A DNA stretch of 64,000 nt from JAIBDK01 sp965261915 (GCA_965261915.1 CBDHDW010000013.1:1426001-1490000), one strand, 5' to 3'. Positions 25,035-34,313 are shown, counted from the stretch's first letter. Notes: generated by a model from the sequence alone, not told the origin. Program-made: numbers and translations.

Positions 25035-27287
25035 ATGTCTCACTCAACCTACCTTCCCGAAAAAATGGGCTCTGCTACGGTTGAGCCTGCAGGGAGTTTT
25101 GAAGCCGGCTCATACCAGCAATTTACGGTAACGTATACCGCAGGTTATTTTGGCATTGACGATACCGGTTCGCTAAAAGTTGTGCATCGTTTCGCATCAG
25201 ATATGGGCAGACCCCAATTCGATAATCCTGCGGCGCCGAACTACACCACAGTGGAAGCCAGCAATGGCGCGGTGTTGCATGTTGAATATGACATGAAGCG
25301 TAATATTCGTCCGTGGGACAAAACCTTATACATTAAGGTGGTAAGAGGTTTTTTGCGGGAATCAGATCAAATCATTATTCGTTTTGGGGATCGTCGTCAG
25401 GGTTCACCGGGTATTCGCTTGCAAACTTTTTGTGAGGACACGTTCGAGTTTCGGGTACTGGTCGATGCCATTGCCACCTATAACTACGTGGAACTGCCGC
25501 AGCAACCCGTGATAAAAATCATTCCTGGGCCGGTAAATCGATATAAGGCAATAATGCCCACTGCTGTAGTCGCAGGCGAGCCGTTTCGAGTCAGAATTAA
25601 AGGCGAAGATGGATGGGGAAACCCCACCGATCAGCACGATGGATTGCTCCATCTCAGTTCCAGTTTTCCGCTGGAGAATCTCCCGCAATCGATTCAATTA
25701 AAGCCGGGAGTGTTTGACTTTACGGTTGATGGGGTTGTGGCGACGCAGCAGGGTGATCTTGTTATCGAAATTGAAGACAAGGATATTCAGTTGTCGGCGA
25801 AGTCAAATCCGCTAAGAGTGAGTGAGAGTTTGGCTCTCAGGCCTTTTTGGGGAGATTTGCACGGCCAATCCGAAGAAACCATCGGAACCAATTCTGCACG
25901 GGATTTTTATGCGTTCGCTCGGGACAAGGCGTTTCTGGATGTTTGCGTGCATCAGGGAAATGATTTTCAAATTACCAATGCATTTTGGCAATGGTTAAAT
26001 GCGTTGTCTGCGGAATTTAATGTGGATGGTGAATTTGTGGTTTTCCCCGGCTGGGAGTGGTCAGGAAATACGGGGCTGGGCGGCGACAGAAATGTGTTAA
26101 TGATGAAAGAGGGGAGGCAGATTCATCGATCCTCTCACGCGCTGGTTGATGACCTGTCGGATATTGATACCGATGCCAATTCCGCTGAAGATTTGTTTGC
26201 GATGCTCAAAGACGAAGACTGTGTGGTATTCGCCCACATCGGCGGGCGCTATGCCGATATCAAAGTTGCCCACGATAAACGTCTGGAGCGCGCCGTGGAA
26301 GTGCATTCTGCATGGGGTACATTTGAATGGTTGATCCATGATGCGTTCGAACAGGGTTATCGTGTTGGCATCATGTCGAATTCAGACGGCCATAAAGGCA
26401 GACCGGGTGCTTCACATCCCGGCGCAACCAAGTTTGGCTCCTATGGCGGCTTGACCTGTATGTTGGCGAAATCATTAAATCGCACCGATATAATGGATAG
26501 TTTGCGCCGCCGACATCATTACGCTACCACGGGGTGTCGATCTATCTTGCATACACAGGTTGATTTTACAGAGTCCGCTCAGCTTTTTGGTGAAGATCCG
26601 AATCTGGGGGATTGTCAGTTTGTTGCATCGGATTCGGCAATGATGGGTGATATCGTCGGCACACGGCAGGCAGCAGCGCAGTTCTCAGTGAGTGTTAGTT
26701 GTTCAGCGCCGATAGAAAGGATTGATATTCGAAATGGGCTGGATACGCTCGAAGTTTTTCGCCCCTTTGACGAAAGCGATCTGGGCTGTCGAATTCGAGT
26801 AGTTTGGGAAGGGTCAGAATATCGGGGCCGGGGTCGCGAGACAATTTGGGATGGACAGGCGACACTGCAAGGCAATCAGTTTATCCGTGTTTCACCAATC
26901 AATCGATATAATCTGGATAAGAAATTTGACGTGGTTGATGAATCCAATCTTCACTGGACGGCGTTGACCACGGGTGGGTTTGGCGGATTCGATGCGTGGC
27001 TGGATTCAAAAGATACGGGTGTTCTGAAAATTCGGAGTGCACTAATCAATGAAGATATCGCAATTGCTGAGATTGGTTTGGATGACCTGATTTTTGAGAA
27101 TGGCGGTATTGAAAGACGGATTCGGATATTTAGACTGCCGGATGAAAATGCGCACACCCGTTGTGATCTGACTCGTGAAATCGAACTCAATCGAAATGCG
27201 GACAACCCGTTATACGTGCGTGTGACTCAGGAGGATGGTCATTACCTTTGGTCGAGTCCGATCTATTTGATTGATCCGGTAGAATAG
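25035..27287 (+). CDS. DUF3604 domain protein with PHP-like metal site
   Basis: A 750-residue protein. The first ~260 residues are beta-rich and look like one or two sandwich domains (PRPQFDNPAAPNYTTVE region and the Ig-like IIPGPVNRYKA segment). The metal-dependent part begins near residue 270 with FWGDLHGQSEETIG (His276) and continues with CVHQGND, FPGWEWSG, VFAHIGGRYAD, VEVHSAWG and MSNSDGHKGRPG, the scattered His/Asp/Glu set of PHP-type phosphoesterases. A further beta-rich domain closes the chain. No signal peptide is seen. DUF3604 has no settled function. It starts 19 bp after the LeuA-like gene, implying co-transcription. Confidence 0.8.
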   Translation: MSHSTYLPEKMGSATVEPAGSFEAGSYQQFTVTYTAGYFGIDDTGSLKVVHRFASDMGRPQFDNPAAPNYTTVEASNGAVLHVEYDMKRNIRPWDKTLYIKVVRGFLRESDQIIIRFGDRRQGSPGIRLQTFCEDTFEFRVLVDAIATYNYVELPQQPVIKIIPGPVNRYKAIMPTAVVAGEPFRVRIKGEDGWGNPTDQHDGLLHLSSSFPLENLPQSIQLKPGVFDFTVDGVVATQQGDLVIEIEDKDIQLSAKSNPLRVSESLALRPFWGDLHGQSEETIGTNSARDFYAFARDKAFLDVCVHQGNDFQITNAFWQWLNALSAEFNVDGEFVVFPGWEWSGNTGLGGDRNVLMMKEGRQIHRSSHALVDDLSDIDTDANSAEDLFAMLKDEDCVVFAHIGGRYADIKVAHDKRLERAVEVHSAWGTFEWLIHDAFEQGYRVGIMSNSDGHKGRPGASHPGATKFGSYGGLTCMLAKSLNRTDIMDSLRRRHHYATTGCRSILHTQVDFTESAQLFGEDPNLGDCQFVASDSAMMGDIVGTRQAAAQFSVSVSCSAPIERIDIRNGLDTLEVFRPFDESDLGCRIRVVWEGSEYRGRGRETIWDGQATLQGNQFIRVSPINRYNLDKKFDVVDESNLHWTALTTGGFGGFDAWLDSKDTGVLKIRSALINEDIAIAEIGLDDLIFENGGIERRIRIFRLPDENAHTRCDLTREIELNRNADNPLYVRVTQEDGHYLWSSPIYLIDPVE

Positions 27288-27297
27288 CGACACTGCG

Positions 27298-27480
27298 ATG
27301 AATGAGATTGAGCAATGGTTAGAAAAAATCAAACATCTCGCATACGAAAGCAAAGCTTTTACCTGCGGTCTTTGTGGTCTGCTGCTGCTCATTGGTATTT
27401 TCCTTGCCAAAATTTCTGGTTTGGGTGGTAGCGGTTTTCGATCGCATGATGCTGCTTTCGGTACGCACATTTCAATATGA
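27298..27480 (+). CDS. Small single-pass membrane protein
   Basis: A 60-residue frame with an amphipathic N-terminal helix (EIEQWLEKIKHLAYESK), one membrane segment (LCGLLLLIGIFLAKISGL) and a short tail. Its TGA overlaps the start of the EamA transporter gene by ATGA, and its start is 10 bp after the DUF3604 stop. The overlap suggests translation, but there is no clear ribosome binding site and I know no homologue. Confidence 0.4.
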   Translation: MNEIEQWLEKIKHLAYESKAFTCGLCGLLLLIGIFLAKISGLGGSGFRSHDAAFGTHISI

Positions 27481-28379
27481 CTACTATTTTGGCAGGGAAT
27501 ATTAAGGTTCGCGCCTACTTATGTTTGGTGGCAACGACATTTTGTTGGGGATGTAATTCGATCTTCGCGCGTCTTATCGTCGGTGAAGTTTCACCACTGC
27601 TTGTGGTCTCACTGCGATGGGGCGGAACCGTCATTCTGATGTCAGTATTTGCCCGAAATACGATTTCGCAAGATTGGCCGGTATTAAAGCGGAACTTACC
27701 GCTATTGTTTCTAATGGGTGGGTTGGGGTTGACTGCTTTTAACGCACTGTTTTATGTCGCTGCCCACACTACTACGGCGCTGAATATCGGAATTATTCAG
27801 GGCGCAATACCCGTTTGCGTATTGATTGGAAGTTATATCGTTTACAAAACACAAATCAATACGCTGCAGATTGTTGGTGTCATTGTCACTATTGCAGGGG
27901 TGTGTATTGTTGCGTCAGCAGGTGATTTACAACAGTTAGCATCACTATCAATACGCGAAGGAGACTATTTCATGATTATCGCCAGTGTATTGTACTCAGC
28001 GTATGCACTAACCCTGCGCCGATTTAAGGGAACATCACCGTTGAGTCTATTCGCAGTCATTGCTGCAGCGGCTTTTATTGCTTCGATTCCGCTTAGTCTG
28101 TGGGAATCCGCGCACGGAGATTTGCACTGGCCGACCTCCCTGGGGTGGATCATTGTGCTATTGATTACGTTGCTCCCGTCATTTTTAGCGCAAATATTTT
28201 TTATTCAGGGTGTTACCGATTTAGGTGCAGATCGTGCGGGTATATTTGTCAATCTGGTTCCGGTTTTCGCAGCTATTTTGGCTGTTAGTATCCTGCATGA
28301 ACCCTTTCAGTGGTATCACGGCGTCGCGCTTTGCCTGGTACTTAGCGGTATCTGGCTGAGTGAAAGAATGAAAAATTGA
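27477..28379 (+). CDS. EamA/DMT-superfamily transporter
   Basis: A 300-residue inner-membrane protein with ten predicted helices in two repeated EamA halves. Each half opens with a WG.N or SLRW-type motif (FCWGCNSIFARLIVGEVSPLLVVSLRWGG, and later YAYALTLRRFKGTSPLS), and the second ends with VPVFAAILAVSILHEPFQWYHGVALCLVLSG, the family hallmark near the C-terminus. Members export amino acids, metabolites or drugs; the substrate is unknown here. The start overlaps the small membrane gene, and another exporter gene (MFS) follows 71 bp later. Confidence 0.9.
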   Translation: MTTILAGNIKVRAYLCLVATTFCWGCNSIFARLIVGEVSPLLVVSLRWGGTVILMSVFARNTISQDWPVLKRNLPLLFLMGGLGLTAFNALFYVAAHTTTALNIGIIQGAIPVCVLIGSYIVYKTQINTLQIVGVIVTIAGVCIVASAGDLQQLASLSIREGDYFMIIASVLYSAYALTLRRFKGTSPLSLFAVIAAAAFIASIPLSLWESAHGDLHWPTSLGWIIVLLITLLPSFLAQIFFIQGVTDLGADRAGIFVNLVPVFAAILAVSILHEPFQWYHGVALCLVLSGIWLSERMKN

Positions 28380-28450
28380 ACGGTCGTTTTTTCCAATTCC
28401 ACCCATTCGTCAATCCCGAAAAACAGTCAATGATTCCTTAATTATGTAGT

Positions 28451-29608
28451 TTGCAGATGCCGGAAAAAGAGCAAATTCACATCCGAAATCTGGTGGCAGC
28501 CTGTTCCGCAATTTGTGTGTTCGGTCTGGCATTTGGCATGACCTATCCCCTGCTTTCTCTGATCATGGAATCCAGAGGAGTATCCCCAGGCATGATCGGT
28601 ATCAATTCTGCGATGATGCCCATTGGAATATTGATGTTCTCATCCGTAATACCGTACCTTGCCAGGCGTTATGGCGGAAGAAACATTGCCGCAATAGCAG
28701 CAGTGATCACTTCAATTCTCATTCTGGCTTATAAGGCATTTGATCATCTCGAAGCCTGGTTTGTCATTCGTATGTTGCAGGGAATGTCCATTTCGACGCT
28801 GTTTGTATTGAGCGAAGCGTGGATAGTCAGATTTGCAGGCAGCAGGCATCGCGGCAAGATTATTGCTTTGTATGGCAGTGTATTGTCAGCCAGCTTTGGC
28901 GCGGGGCCAGCGCTGGTGAGCTGGATTGGCATTGATGGCTGGATGCCATTCGTCGTTGGGTCGGTGATTATCGTACTGGGCATCTTTCCGGTTTTCCTGT
29001 TAAAAGAAGATTTGTCTGAACCAAAGGAAGAAGCACGGGCAGCGGGCATCTTTGAATTTGCGCCGAAAGCTCCGATGCTAATGGCATGTGTGTTCGCATT
29101 TGCGATCCTGGACGCAGCCACATTGTCACTATTGCCGGTTTACGGTATCGAAAATGGCCTTGATATATCCACTTCAGCCCTGATTCTGACCGCACTCATT
29201 GTTGGTAATACGGTTTTGCAGTTTCCCATCGGTTGGCTGGCAGATAAATATCCACACCGAGCCGTTCTGGCAGGCTGTGCATTCGTCACTGTGGTGATGC
29301 TGATGATATTACCCTGGGTAATGGCGACAGCTTTGATGTGGCCTGTGGTAATTACTGCCGGTGCCGCTGGCTACGGCATTTACACCGTATCCTTAACCTC
29401 GTTAGGGAGCCGTTTTAACGGTATCCAGCTGGTTAACGGTTCTGCTGCATTTGCAGCGATGTGGGGTGTCGGAGCGTTGATTGGCTCCTTGTCTGGAGGT
29501 TGGTCGATGACGTTGTTTGGCCCCCATGGATTGCCTTACCATCTGGCACTCGTTTATTTGATTCTGGTGATTGGTTTGGCCATGCGCGGCTATCAAACAA
29601 AACGATAA
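28451..29608 (+). CDS. Major facilitator superfamily transporter
   Basis: A 385-residue protein with 12 predicted helices. YLARRYGGRN after helix 2 is the motif A region, and GWLADKYPHRAVL is its counterpart before helix 8. The start carries NLVAACSAICVFGLAFGMTYPLLSLIME. The compact form without a long central loop resembles the YcaD/sugar-exporter-like MFS group, but substrate prediction would be guesswork. The frame begins at ATG 28457 or the longer TTG 28451; I keep the longer one for lack of a deciding ribosome site. It is last in the plus-strand transport run. Confidence 0.82.
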   Translation: MQMPEKEQIHIRNLVAACSAICVFGLAFGMTYPLLSLIMESRGVSPGMIGINSAMMPIGILMFSSVIPYLARRYGGRNIAAIAAVITSILILAYKAFDHLEAWFVIRMLQGMSISTLFVLSEAWIVRFAGSRHRGKIIALYGSVLSASFGAGPALVSWIGIDGWMPFVVGSVIIVLGIFPVFLLKEDLSEPKEEARAAGIFEFAPKAPMLMACVFAFAILDAATLSLLPVYGIENGLDISTSALILTALIVGNTVLQFPIGWLADKYPHRAVLAGCAFVTVVMLMILPWVMATALMWPVVITAGAAGYGIYTVSLTSLGSRFNGIQLVNGSAAFAAMWGVGALIGSLSGGWSMTLFGPHGLPYHLALVYLILVIGLAMRGYQTKR

Positions 29609-29627
29609 GCGCGGTCAGGATTTTGAG

Positions 29628-29753
29628 CCGAACGGATTCGGGAATTGCGTCATACCATTCGTCGGTATTGTCGAACTTCGGGTCGACATCAAATATGACA
29701 GCCCTGAAATCATAAACCCGATGACGTACCACCTGACCAGGCTGAAATTTGGC
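29628..29753 (-). pseudogene. HspQ/YccV-like remnant
   Basis: About 42 codons on the minus strand, AKFQPGQVVRHRVYDF, then FDVDPKFDNTDEWYDA and IPESVR, match the start of the HspQ/YccV hemimethylated-DNA-binding-like domain. The family continues RPxKDQPFYHLLAE, but here the frame departs directly after SVR, and the rest is missing at the MFS border. Intact HspQ helps degrade or modulate proteins through Lon in enterobacteria. This is the only recognisable content in the 330-bp gap between the MFS gene and the sodium channel. Confidence 0.65.
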
Positions 29754-29938
29754 GATTCTGAATACGGTACAGAAAATATCCTGTTGGTTCTCGCGATAAA
29801 TAACGTTTCGTCTCGCACTACAACACTCTGCGGGTAGTGACGGGGTTTTATGGAAATAAATTGATTAAACACGCTAATTTGTATTTTCTCAGGTTCCGGG
29901 TGATGATAAATTTCAACGCCGAACCTGAGTGAATTTGA

Positions 29939-30769
29939 ATGCGGGTTCGAATCATCGAAATCCTGATTATTTCGGTAACCCGTTTATGCAATTGGATTAA
30001 AAACTTGAAATCTTTGGTAGAGAGCCGTCGCTTCGAAATTTTTATTGTTACGCTGATCGTTATAAACGCGATAACACTGGGTTTGGAAACGGATAGCAGG
30101 GTAATGGAAGCAATTGGGCCGTTGCTGATATTTCTCGACAAAATGGTTTTGACGATATTTGTATTAGAAGTTCTGATTAAGGTTTGTGTCTATCGTTTAC
30201 GTTTTTTTAAGGACCCCTGGCGTATCTTTGATTTGTTGGTGGTGGGTATCTCTTTGTTGCCGGCGACCGGAAATCTCTCGGTATTGCGTGCGCTGCGTAT
30301 TCTGCGGGTTCTGCGCCTGATTAGTGTCGTGCCATCGCTGAGAAAAGTGGTGGGTGGACTGGTGGCTGCATTACCCGGTATGGGGTCGATAACATTGCTG
30401 TTGTTACTGGTTTTCTACGTATTTTCGGTAATGGCAACCAAACTGTACGGCGGCGCATTCCCTGACTGGTTCGGCTCAATCGGCGATTCTGCGTATTCGC
30501 TTTTCCAGATTATGACGCTGGAAAGCTGGTCTATGGGTATCGTTCGACCCGTCATGCAACAATTTCCGCTGGCCTGGATATTTTTTATCGTGTTTATTCT
30601 TTGTACTTCGTTTACGGTATTAAATTTATTCATCGGAATTATTGTTTCAGCGATGCAATCCGAAACGGAGGATTCTGCACACCAAGATCGTGAACAATTA
30701 ATAGCTCGTCAGGATCTCATCATGCAGGAGCTTAAATCGATTCGGCAAATCATCGATCGGAAAACCTGA
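29939..30769 (+). CDS. Voltage-gated sodium channel, BacNav/NaChBac-type
   Basis: A 276-residue six-helix ion channel subunit that would assemble as a tetramer in the inner membrane. S1 lies near IVTLIVINAITLGLE. S4 carries regularly spaced arginines, LRALRILRVLRLISVVPSLRKV, the voltage sensor. The selectivity filter is TLESWS (residues 193-198) after pore helix SLFQIM, the exact BacNav signature whose Glu ring prefers sodium. S6 follows (FTVLNLFIGIIVSAMQSE) and the tail is a coiled coil (QDREQLIARQDLIMQELKSI), which holds the tetramer together in the family. The gene is solitary. In other bacteria such channels relate to motility, chemotaxis and pH homeostasis. Confidence 0.9.
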   Translation: MRVRIIEILIISVTRLCNWIKNLKSLVESRRFEIFIVTLIVINAITLGLETDSRVMEAIGPLLIFLDKMVLTIFVLEVLIKVCVYRLRFFKDPWRIFDLLVVGISLLPATGNLSVLRALRILRVLRLISVVPSLRKVVGGLVAALPGMGSITLLLLLVFYVFSVMATKLYGGAFPDWFGSIGDSAYSLFQIMTLESWSMGIVRPVMQQFPLAWIFFIVFILCTSFTVLNLFIGIIVSAMQSETEDSAHQDREQLIARQDLIMQELKSIRQIIDRKT

Positions 30770-30831
30770 TTGCTGTCGATATTTGAACCGGATATAAGAT
30801 GCGCTGCTGTTAGAATTCGCGGAATATTCCA

Positions 30832-30851
30832 GCTTGAAATTCAAGCGTTTT
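30832..30851 (+). terminator. Weak terminator-like hairpin after the sodium channel gene
   Basis: GCTTGAAATTCAAGC forms a six-base stem with a three-base loop, followed by GTTTTTA. It lies 62 bp after the channel stop and 27 bp before the second BKACE start, so it could end the first transcript or be in the leader of the second. The stem is AT-rich and weak. Confidence 0.35.
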
Positions 30852-30878
30852 TAAAACTTAACCAGATGAGGCTAAATA

Positions 30879-31763
30879 ATGAATCATGATGTTGTCATTA
30901 CCTGTGCCGTTACCGGAGCAGGGGACACTACAGATAAAAGTGAACATGTTCCAGTGACACCGGAGCAAATTGCCAATGCCGCAATTGAAGCGGCGAATGC
31001 GGGTGCCGCTGTTGCGCACATTCATGTTCGCGATCCGGAAACCGGTAAGGGCTCTCGTGACGTGGGTTTGTTCAGGGAAGCAGTGGACCGGGTAAGAGAC
31101 AGCGCTGTGGATGTCATCATTAACCTTACCGCAGGGATGGGCGGGGACTGGATTCCGAGTGACGAAGACCCTGCATTGCCGGGGCCGGGTACCGATATGG
31201 TTGGACCGGAAGAACGACTGGCGCACGTTATCGAATGTATGCCGGATATTTGCAGTCTGGATTGCGGTACGATGGTGTTCGGAAATGGCAATGACCTGTA
31301 TCTGAATACCCCGACCTATTTGCGTACCATGGCAAAAATTGTTCAGGATATGGGTGTTAAGCCTGAGCTTGAAGTGTTTGATCTTGGCCAGGTGCGTCTT
31401 GCCAGAGCACTGGTCGATGAAGGATTGATCGATGCTCCGCCAATGTTTCAGTTATGTCTCGGTATACCCTGGGGAGCGGGTGCTGATACTGAAACCATGG
31501 TTGCGATGAAACAGGCATTACCCGACAACGCAGTCTGGGCCGGGTTTGGTATTTCCAGAATGCAAATGCCGATGGTTGCTCAGGCCATGGTTTTAGGCGG
31601 CAATGTCCGTGTTGGATTAGAAGACAATATTTATCTCGACCGCGGGGTCCTGGCCACTAACGGACAATTGGTTCAGCGCGCAGTGGAAATAGTTGAGCGT
31701 CTCGGTGGACGCGCATTATCTGCTGCAGAAGCCCGGCAAAAAATTGGTTTGAAACCGCAGTAG
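30879..31763 (+). CDS. BKACE family beta-keto acid cleavage enzyme (second copy)
   Basis: A 294-residue zinc TIM-barrel enzyme with the same fold as the copy at 2148. The zinc ligands are the HIH of AHIHVRDPETG and the Glu of VRVGLEDNIYLD. The NLTAGMGGDWIPSDEDP loop differs clearly from the other copy (SSEGGRFIPGDVDA) and sits where the family sets substrate size and charge, which suggests a different beta-keto acid. In carnitine catabolism a BKACE converts 3-dehydrocarnitine and acetyl-CoA to betainyl-CoA and acetoacetate; the carnitine-like operons start 5-7 kb away. It is convergent with the ABC transporter operon. Confidence 0.92.
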   Translation: MNHDVVITCAVTGAGDTTDKSEHVPVTPEQIANAAIEAANAGAAVAHIHVRDPETGKGSRDVGLFREAVDRVRDSAVDVIINLTAGMGGDWIPSDEDPALPGPGTDMVGPEERLAHVIECMPDICSLDCGTMVFGNGNDLYLNTPTYLRTMAKIVQDMGVKPELEVFDLGQVRLARALVDEGLIDAPPMFQLCLGIPWGAGADTETMVAMKQALPDNAVWAGFGISRMQMPMVAQAMVLGGNVRVGLEDNIYLDRGVLATNGQLVQRAVEIVERLGGRALSAAEARQKIGLKPQ

Positions 31764-31811
31764 AATTATTTTCATCTGTTGGAAATAACCGCCGAATCAG
31801 GGGGCGTACTT

Positions 31812-33458
31812 TTAGTTGCCAGCGAGCATTTCCGCAGTCGGTGCTTCGCCTCTTTTACGGCGTTCCACCAGGTCATCGAGCCAGTCCGGGTCCATTTCCG
31901 GTACCGATGAAAGCAGCAGTTCGGTGTATTTTTCCCAGGGCGGATCCAGTATTTCCTGTTTTCGTCCCTGTTCCACAATACCCCCTTGATACATAACTAC
32001 GATCTCATCCGCAATGGCTTTCACGGTGGCCAGATCATGGGTGATAAACAGATAGGAAACATTAAGTTCCATTTGCAGGTTCTGCAGCAGGTCGAGAATG
32101 CCTTCTGCAACCAGTTGATCCAAAGCAGAAGTCACTTCATCACAGATAATTAACTCAGGCTCTGCTGCCAATGCACGGGCTATACAAATGCGCTGTTTTT
32201 CTCCGCCCGACAATTGCCCTGGAAAGCGATCAATATAACTTCCCGGAATTTCGATTTTGCGAAGTAACGCTAAAACTTTGGTTTCGTTTTCGTCGCCGGA
32301 AATGTTCCGGTAAAACTCCAGGGGACGACCTATAATTTCGCGGATGCGGTGACGCGGGTTCATCGCCACGTCAGCCATTTGGTAAATCATCTGGATGGAG
32401 CGAAGATTCTCTTTACTTTTATCTTTCAGGCTCGGAGGGAGAAGTTCTCCCCGATAGGTGATCGTGCCCTCAGAAGGCGGCAGCAGACCGGTGATAACCC
32501 TGGCCAATGTGCTTTTACCGCTACCGGACTCGCCTACAACGGCCACGGTTCTGCCTTTTTCCAGCTTGACGTTAATGTTTTTAAGCACATCCGCTCGGCT
32601 ACCGGGGTAATGTGCGGTGACGTTGTTAACTTCTAATATTATGTCTTTACCATCCCCGCTGGAACGTTGATCCCGAAGGGAGCGAACCGCTAAAAGCTTT
32701 TGAGTGTATTCCTGTTTAGGGTGGTCCAGCATTTCTCTGGCATTGCCTTCTTCAACCAGGTCACCGTATCGCAGCACCATGATTCGGTCAGCCATTTGTG
32801 CGACCACGGCAAGATCATGGGTGATGTAAATTGCTGCAACATTTCTGGCTTTTACCGCTTCTTTTATCGCCGATAGAACTTCAATTTGTGTGGTTACATC
32901 GAGTGCTGTGGTGGGCTCGTCAAATATGATGATAGCTGGATTGCTTCCCAAAGCCATCGCGGTCATTGCGCGTTGTAACTGGCCACCCGAAACCTGGTGT
33001 GGGTAGCGTTTACCAATGGTGTCTGGCTCCGGCAGATCGAGTTGCCGATACAGTTCTCGACCACGAATTTCAGCTTCTGAGGATTTCATTTTTCCATGCT
33101 GAACAGGTGCTTCTGAAAATTGTTCAATCAAGGTGTGAGCCGGATTAAAGGAAGCCGCAGCACTTTGAGCAACGTAGGCAACCTTATTACCCCGAATATC
33201 CCGCAGTTCAGCTTCAGTTTTACCGACAAGTTCGTCACCGTCCAGTTTAATTGAGCCGGAGACGATTCGACACCCTGGTTTGGTGTAGCCCAACGCGCAA
33301 AGCCCAAGTGTCGATTTTCCGGCACCAGATTCCCCTATTAAGCCGATTACTTCGCCTCGCTTCAGCGTCATCGACAAACTGTTGACGATGGGTTTCCACT
33401 CGCCTTCGATATCGGCTTCAATCAGGATGTCTTTAATTTCCAGTAAATTTTCGCGCAT
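31812..33458 (-). CDS. Peptide-type ABC transporter, fused double ATPase
   Basis: A 548-residue protein with two ATP-binding domains in one chain, equivalent to DppD plus DppF. The first domain has Walker A GESGAGKST (~residue 38), signature VSGGQLQRAMTA and Walker B IIFDEPTTALD. The second has GESGSGKST (~residue 314), LSGGEKQRICIARAL and IICDEVTSALD, in which Glu is kept. The oligopeptide-type C-terminal region is reduced. It is the last gene of a minus-strand operon (binding protein, two permeases, ATPase), 10 bp after the second permease. It energises import of the ligand caught by the binding protein. Confidence 0.93.
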   Translation of the reverse strand: MRENLLEIKDILIEADIEGEWKPIVNSLSMTLKRGEVIGLIGESGAGKSTLGLCALGYTKPGCRIVSGSIKLDGDELVGKTEAELRDIRGNKVAYVAQSAAASFNPAHTLIEQFSEAPVQHGKMKSSEAEIRGRELYRQLDLPEPDTIGKRYPHQVSGGQLQRAMTAMALGSNPAIIIFDEPTTALDVTTQIEVLSAIKEAVKARNVAAIYITHDLAVVAQMADRIMVLRYGDLVEEGNAREMLDHPKQEYTQKLLAVRSLRDQRSSGDGKDIILEVNNVTAHYPGSRADVLKNINVKLEKGRTVAVVGESGSGKSTLARVITGLLPPSEGTITYRGELLPPSLKDKSKENLRSIQMIYQMADVAMNPRHRIREIIGRPLEFYRNISGDENETKVLALLRKIEIPGSYIDRFPGQLSGGEKQRICIARALAAEPELIICDEVTSALDQLVAEGILDLLQNLQMELNVSYLFITHDLATVKAIADEIVVMYQGGIVEQGRKQEILDPPWEKYTELLLSSVPEMDPDWLDDLVERRKRGEAPTAEMLAGN

Positions 33459-33467
33459 GATTTTGTC

Positions 33468-34310
33468 CTAGTGATCATCCCGTAAGCCACTGGCTTTATG
33501 CACCAGCGAATCAACCAACAGGTTTATTCCAATGGTCAGCAGTGCGATGCAGGATGCTGGAAGAAGAGGGTGCATATAGCCCCATGCGATGCCTTCTGAG
33601 TTGGATCGAACCATGGCGCCCCAATCCGCCAGTGGCGGCTGCAGTCCGAGTCCGAGAAAGCTCAAGCCACTGATGAGCAGGAAAACGAAACAAAACCGTA
33701 ATCCAAATTCCGCAGCAAGTGGCGTTATGGCATTGGGCAGAATTTCGCGTTTCATGATCCACCATAATCCTTCACCTCGAAGTCGGGCCGCCTCAACGTA
33801 GTCCATAACTTCGATATCCATCGCAACAGCACGGGCAATCCGGTAAACCGGCATTGCATAGATGATGCCAATAACAGTGGCGAGTACGAAAAACGAAGTG
33901 CCTACCGCTGATACCACGATTAAGGCGCAGATCAGCGTGGGTACGGAAATGATGATGTCAACGATTCGACTCAAAACCTGATCAACCCAGCCGCCTGTGG
34001 TGGCCGCCAAAAACCCCATCAACGCGCCCAGGCCAAAAGAACAAGTGGTGGTTAACAGCGCCAGCACAATCGTATTTCGGGCCCCATAGATGAGTCTCGA
34101 GAGTATGTCTCGGCCAATAATATCGGTTCCGAAAACAAAGTTTCCGCCGATCGGTTCCCAAACATCACCAACAATTTGACTTTCACCATACGGTGCAAGC
34201 CACGGTGCAAATGCGGCGCAGATGCCGAAGAATACAATAATAAACAAGCCGACTCTGGCGCTCCAGTTTAGCTCAGATATATGTTCTTTACAGGCAGATA
34301 AGAATTTCAT
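33468..34310 (-). CDS. Peptide-type ABC transporter permease (DppC-like)
   Basis: A 280-residue inner-membrane permease with about six helices. The N-terminal segment RVGLFIIVFFGICAAFAPWLAPYGE is the OppC-type N-domain. GTDIIGRDILSRLIYGARNTI is the family landmark, and the EAA loop reads YVEAARLRGEGLWWIMKREILPNAITPLAAEFGLR, which docks on the ATPase. A good ribosome site (GGAGGTAAACC) precedes the ATG. It starts 4 bp after the other permease gene. Confidence 0.93.
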   Translation of the reverse strand: MKFLSACKEHISELNWSARVGLFIIVFFGICAAFAPWLAPYGESQIVGDVWEPIGGNFVFGTDIIGRDILSRLIYGARNTIVLALLTTTCSFGLGALMGFLAATTGGWVDQVLSRIVDIIISVPTLICALIVVSAVGTSFFVLATVIGIIYAMPVYRIARAVAMDIEVMDYVEAARLRGEGLWWIMKREILPNAITPLAAEFGLRFCFVFLLISGLSFLGLGLQPPLADWGAMVRSNSEGIAWGYMHPLLPASCIALLTIGINLLVDSLVHKASGLRDDH

Positions 34311-34313
34311 GGT

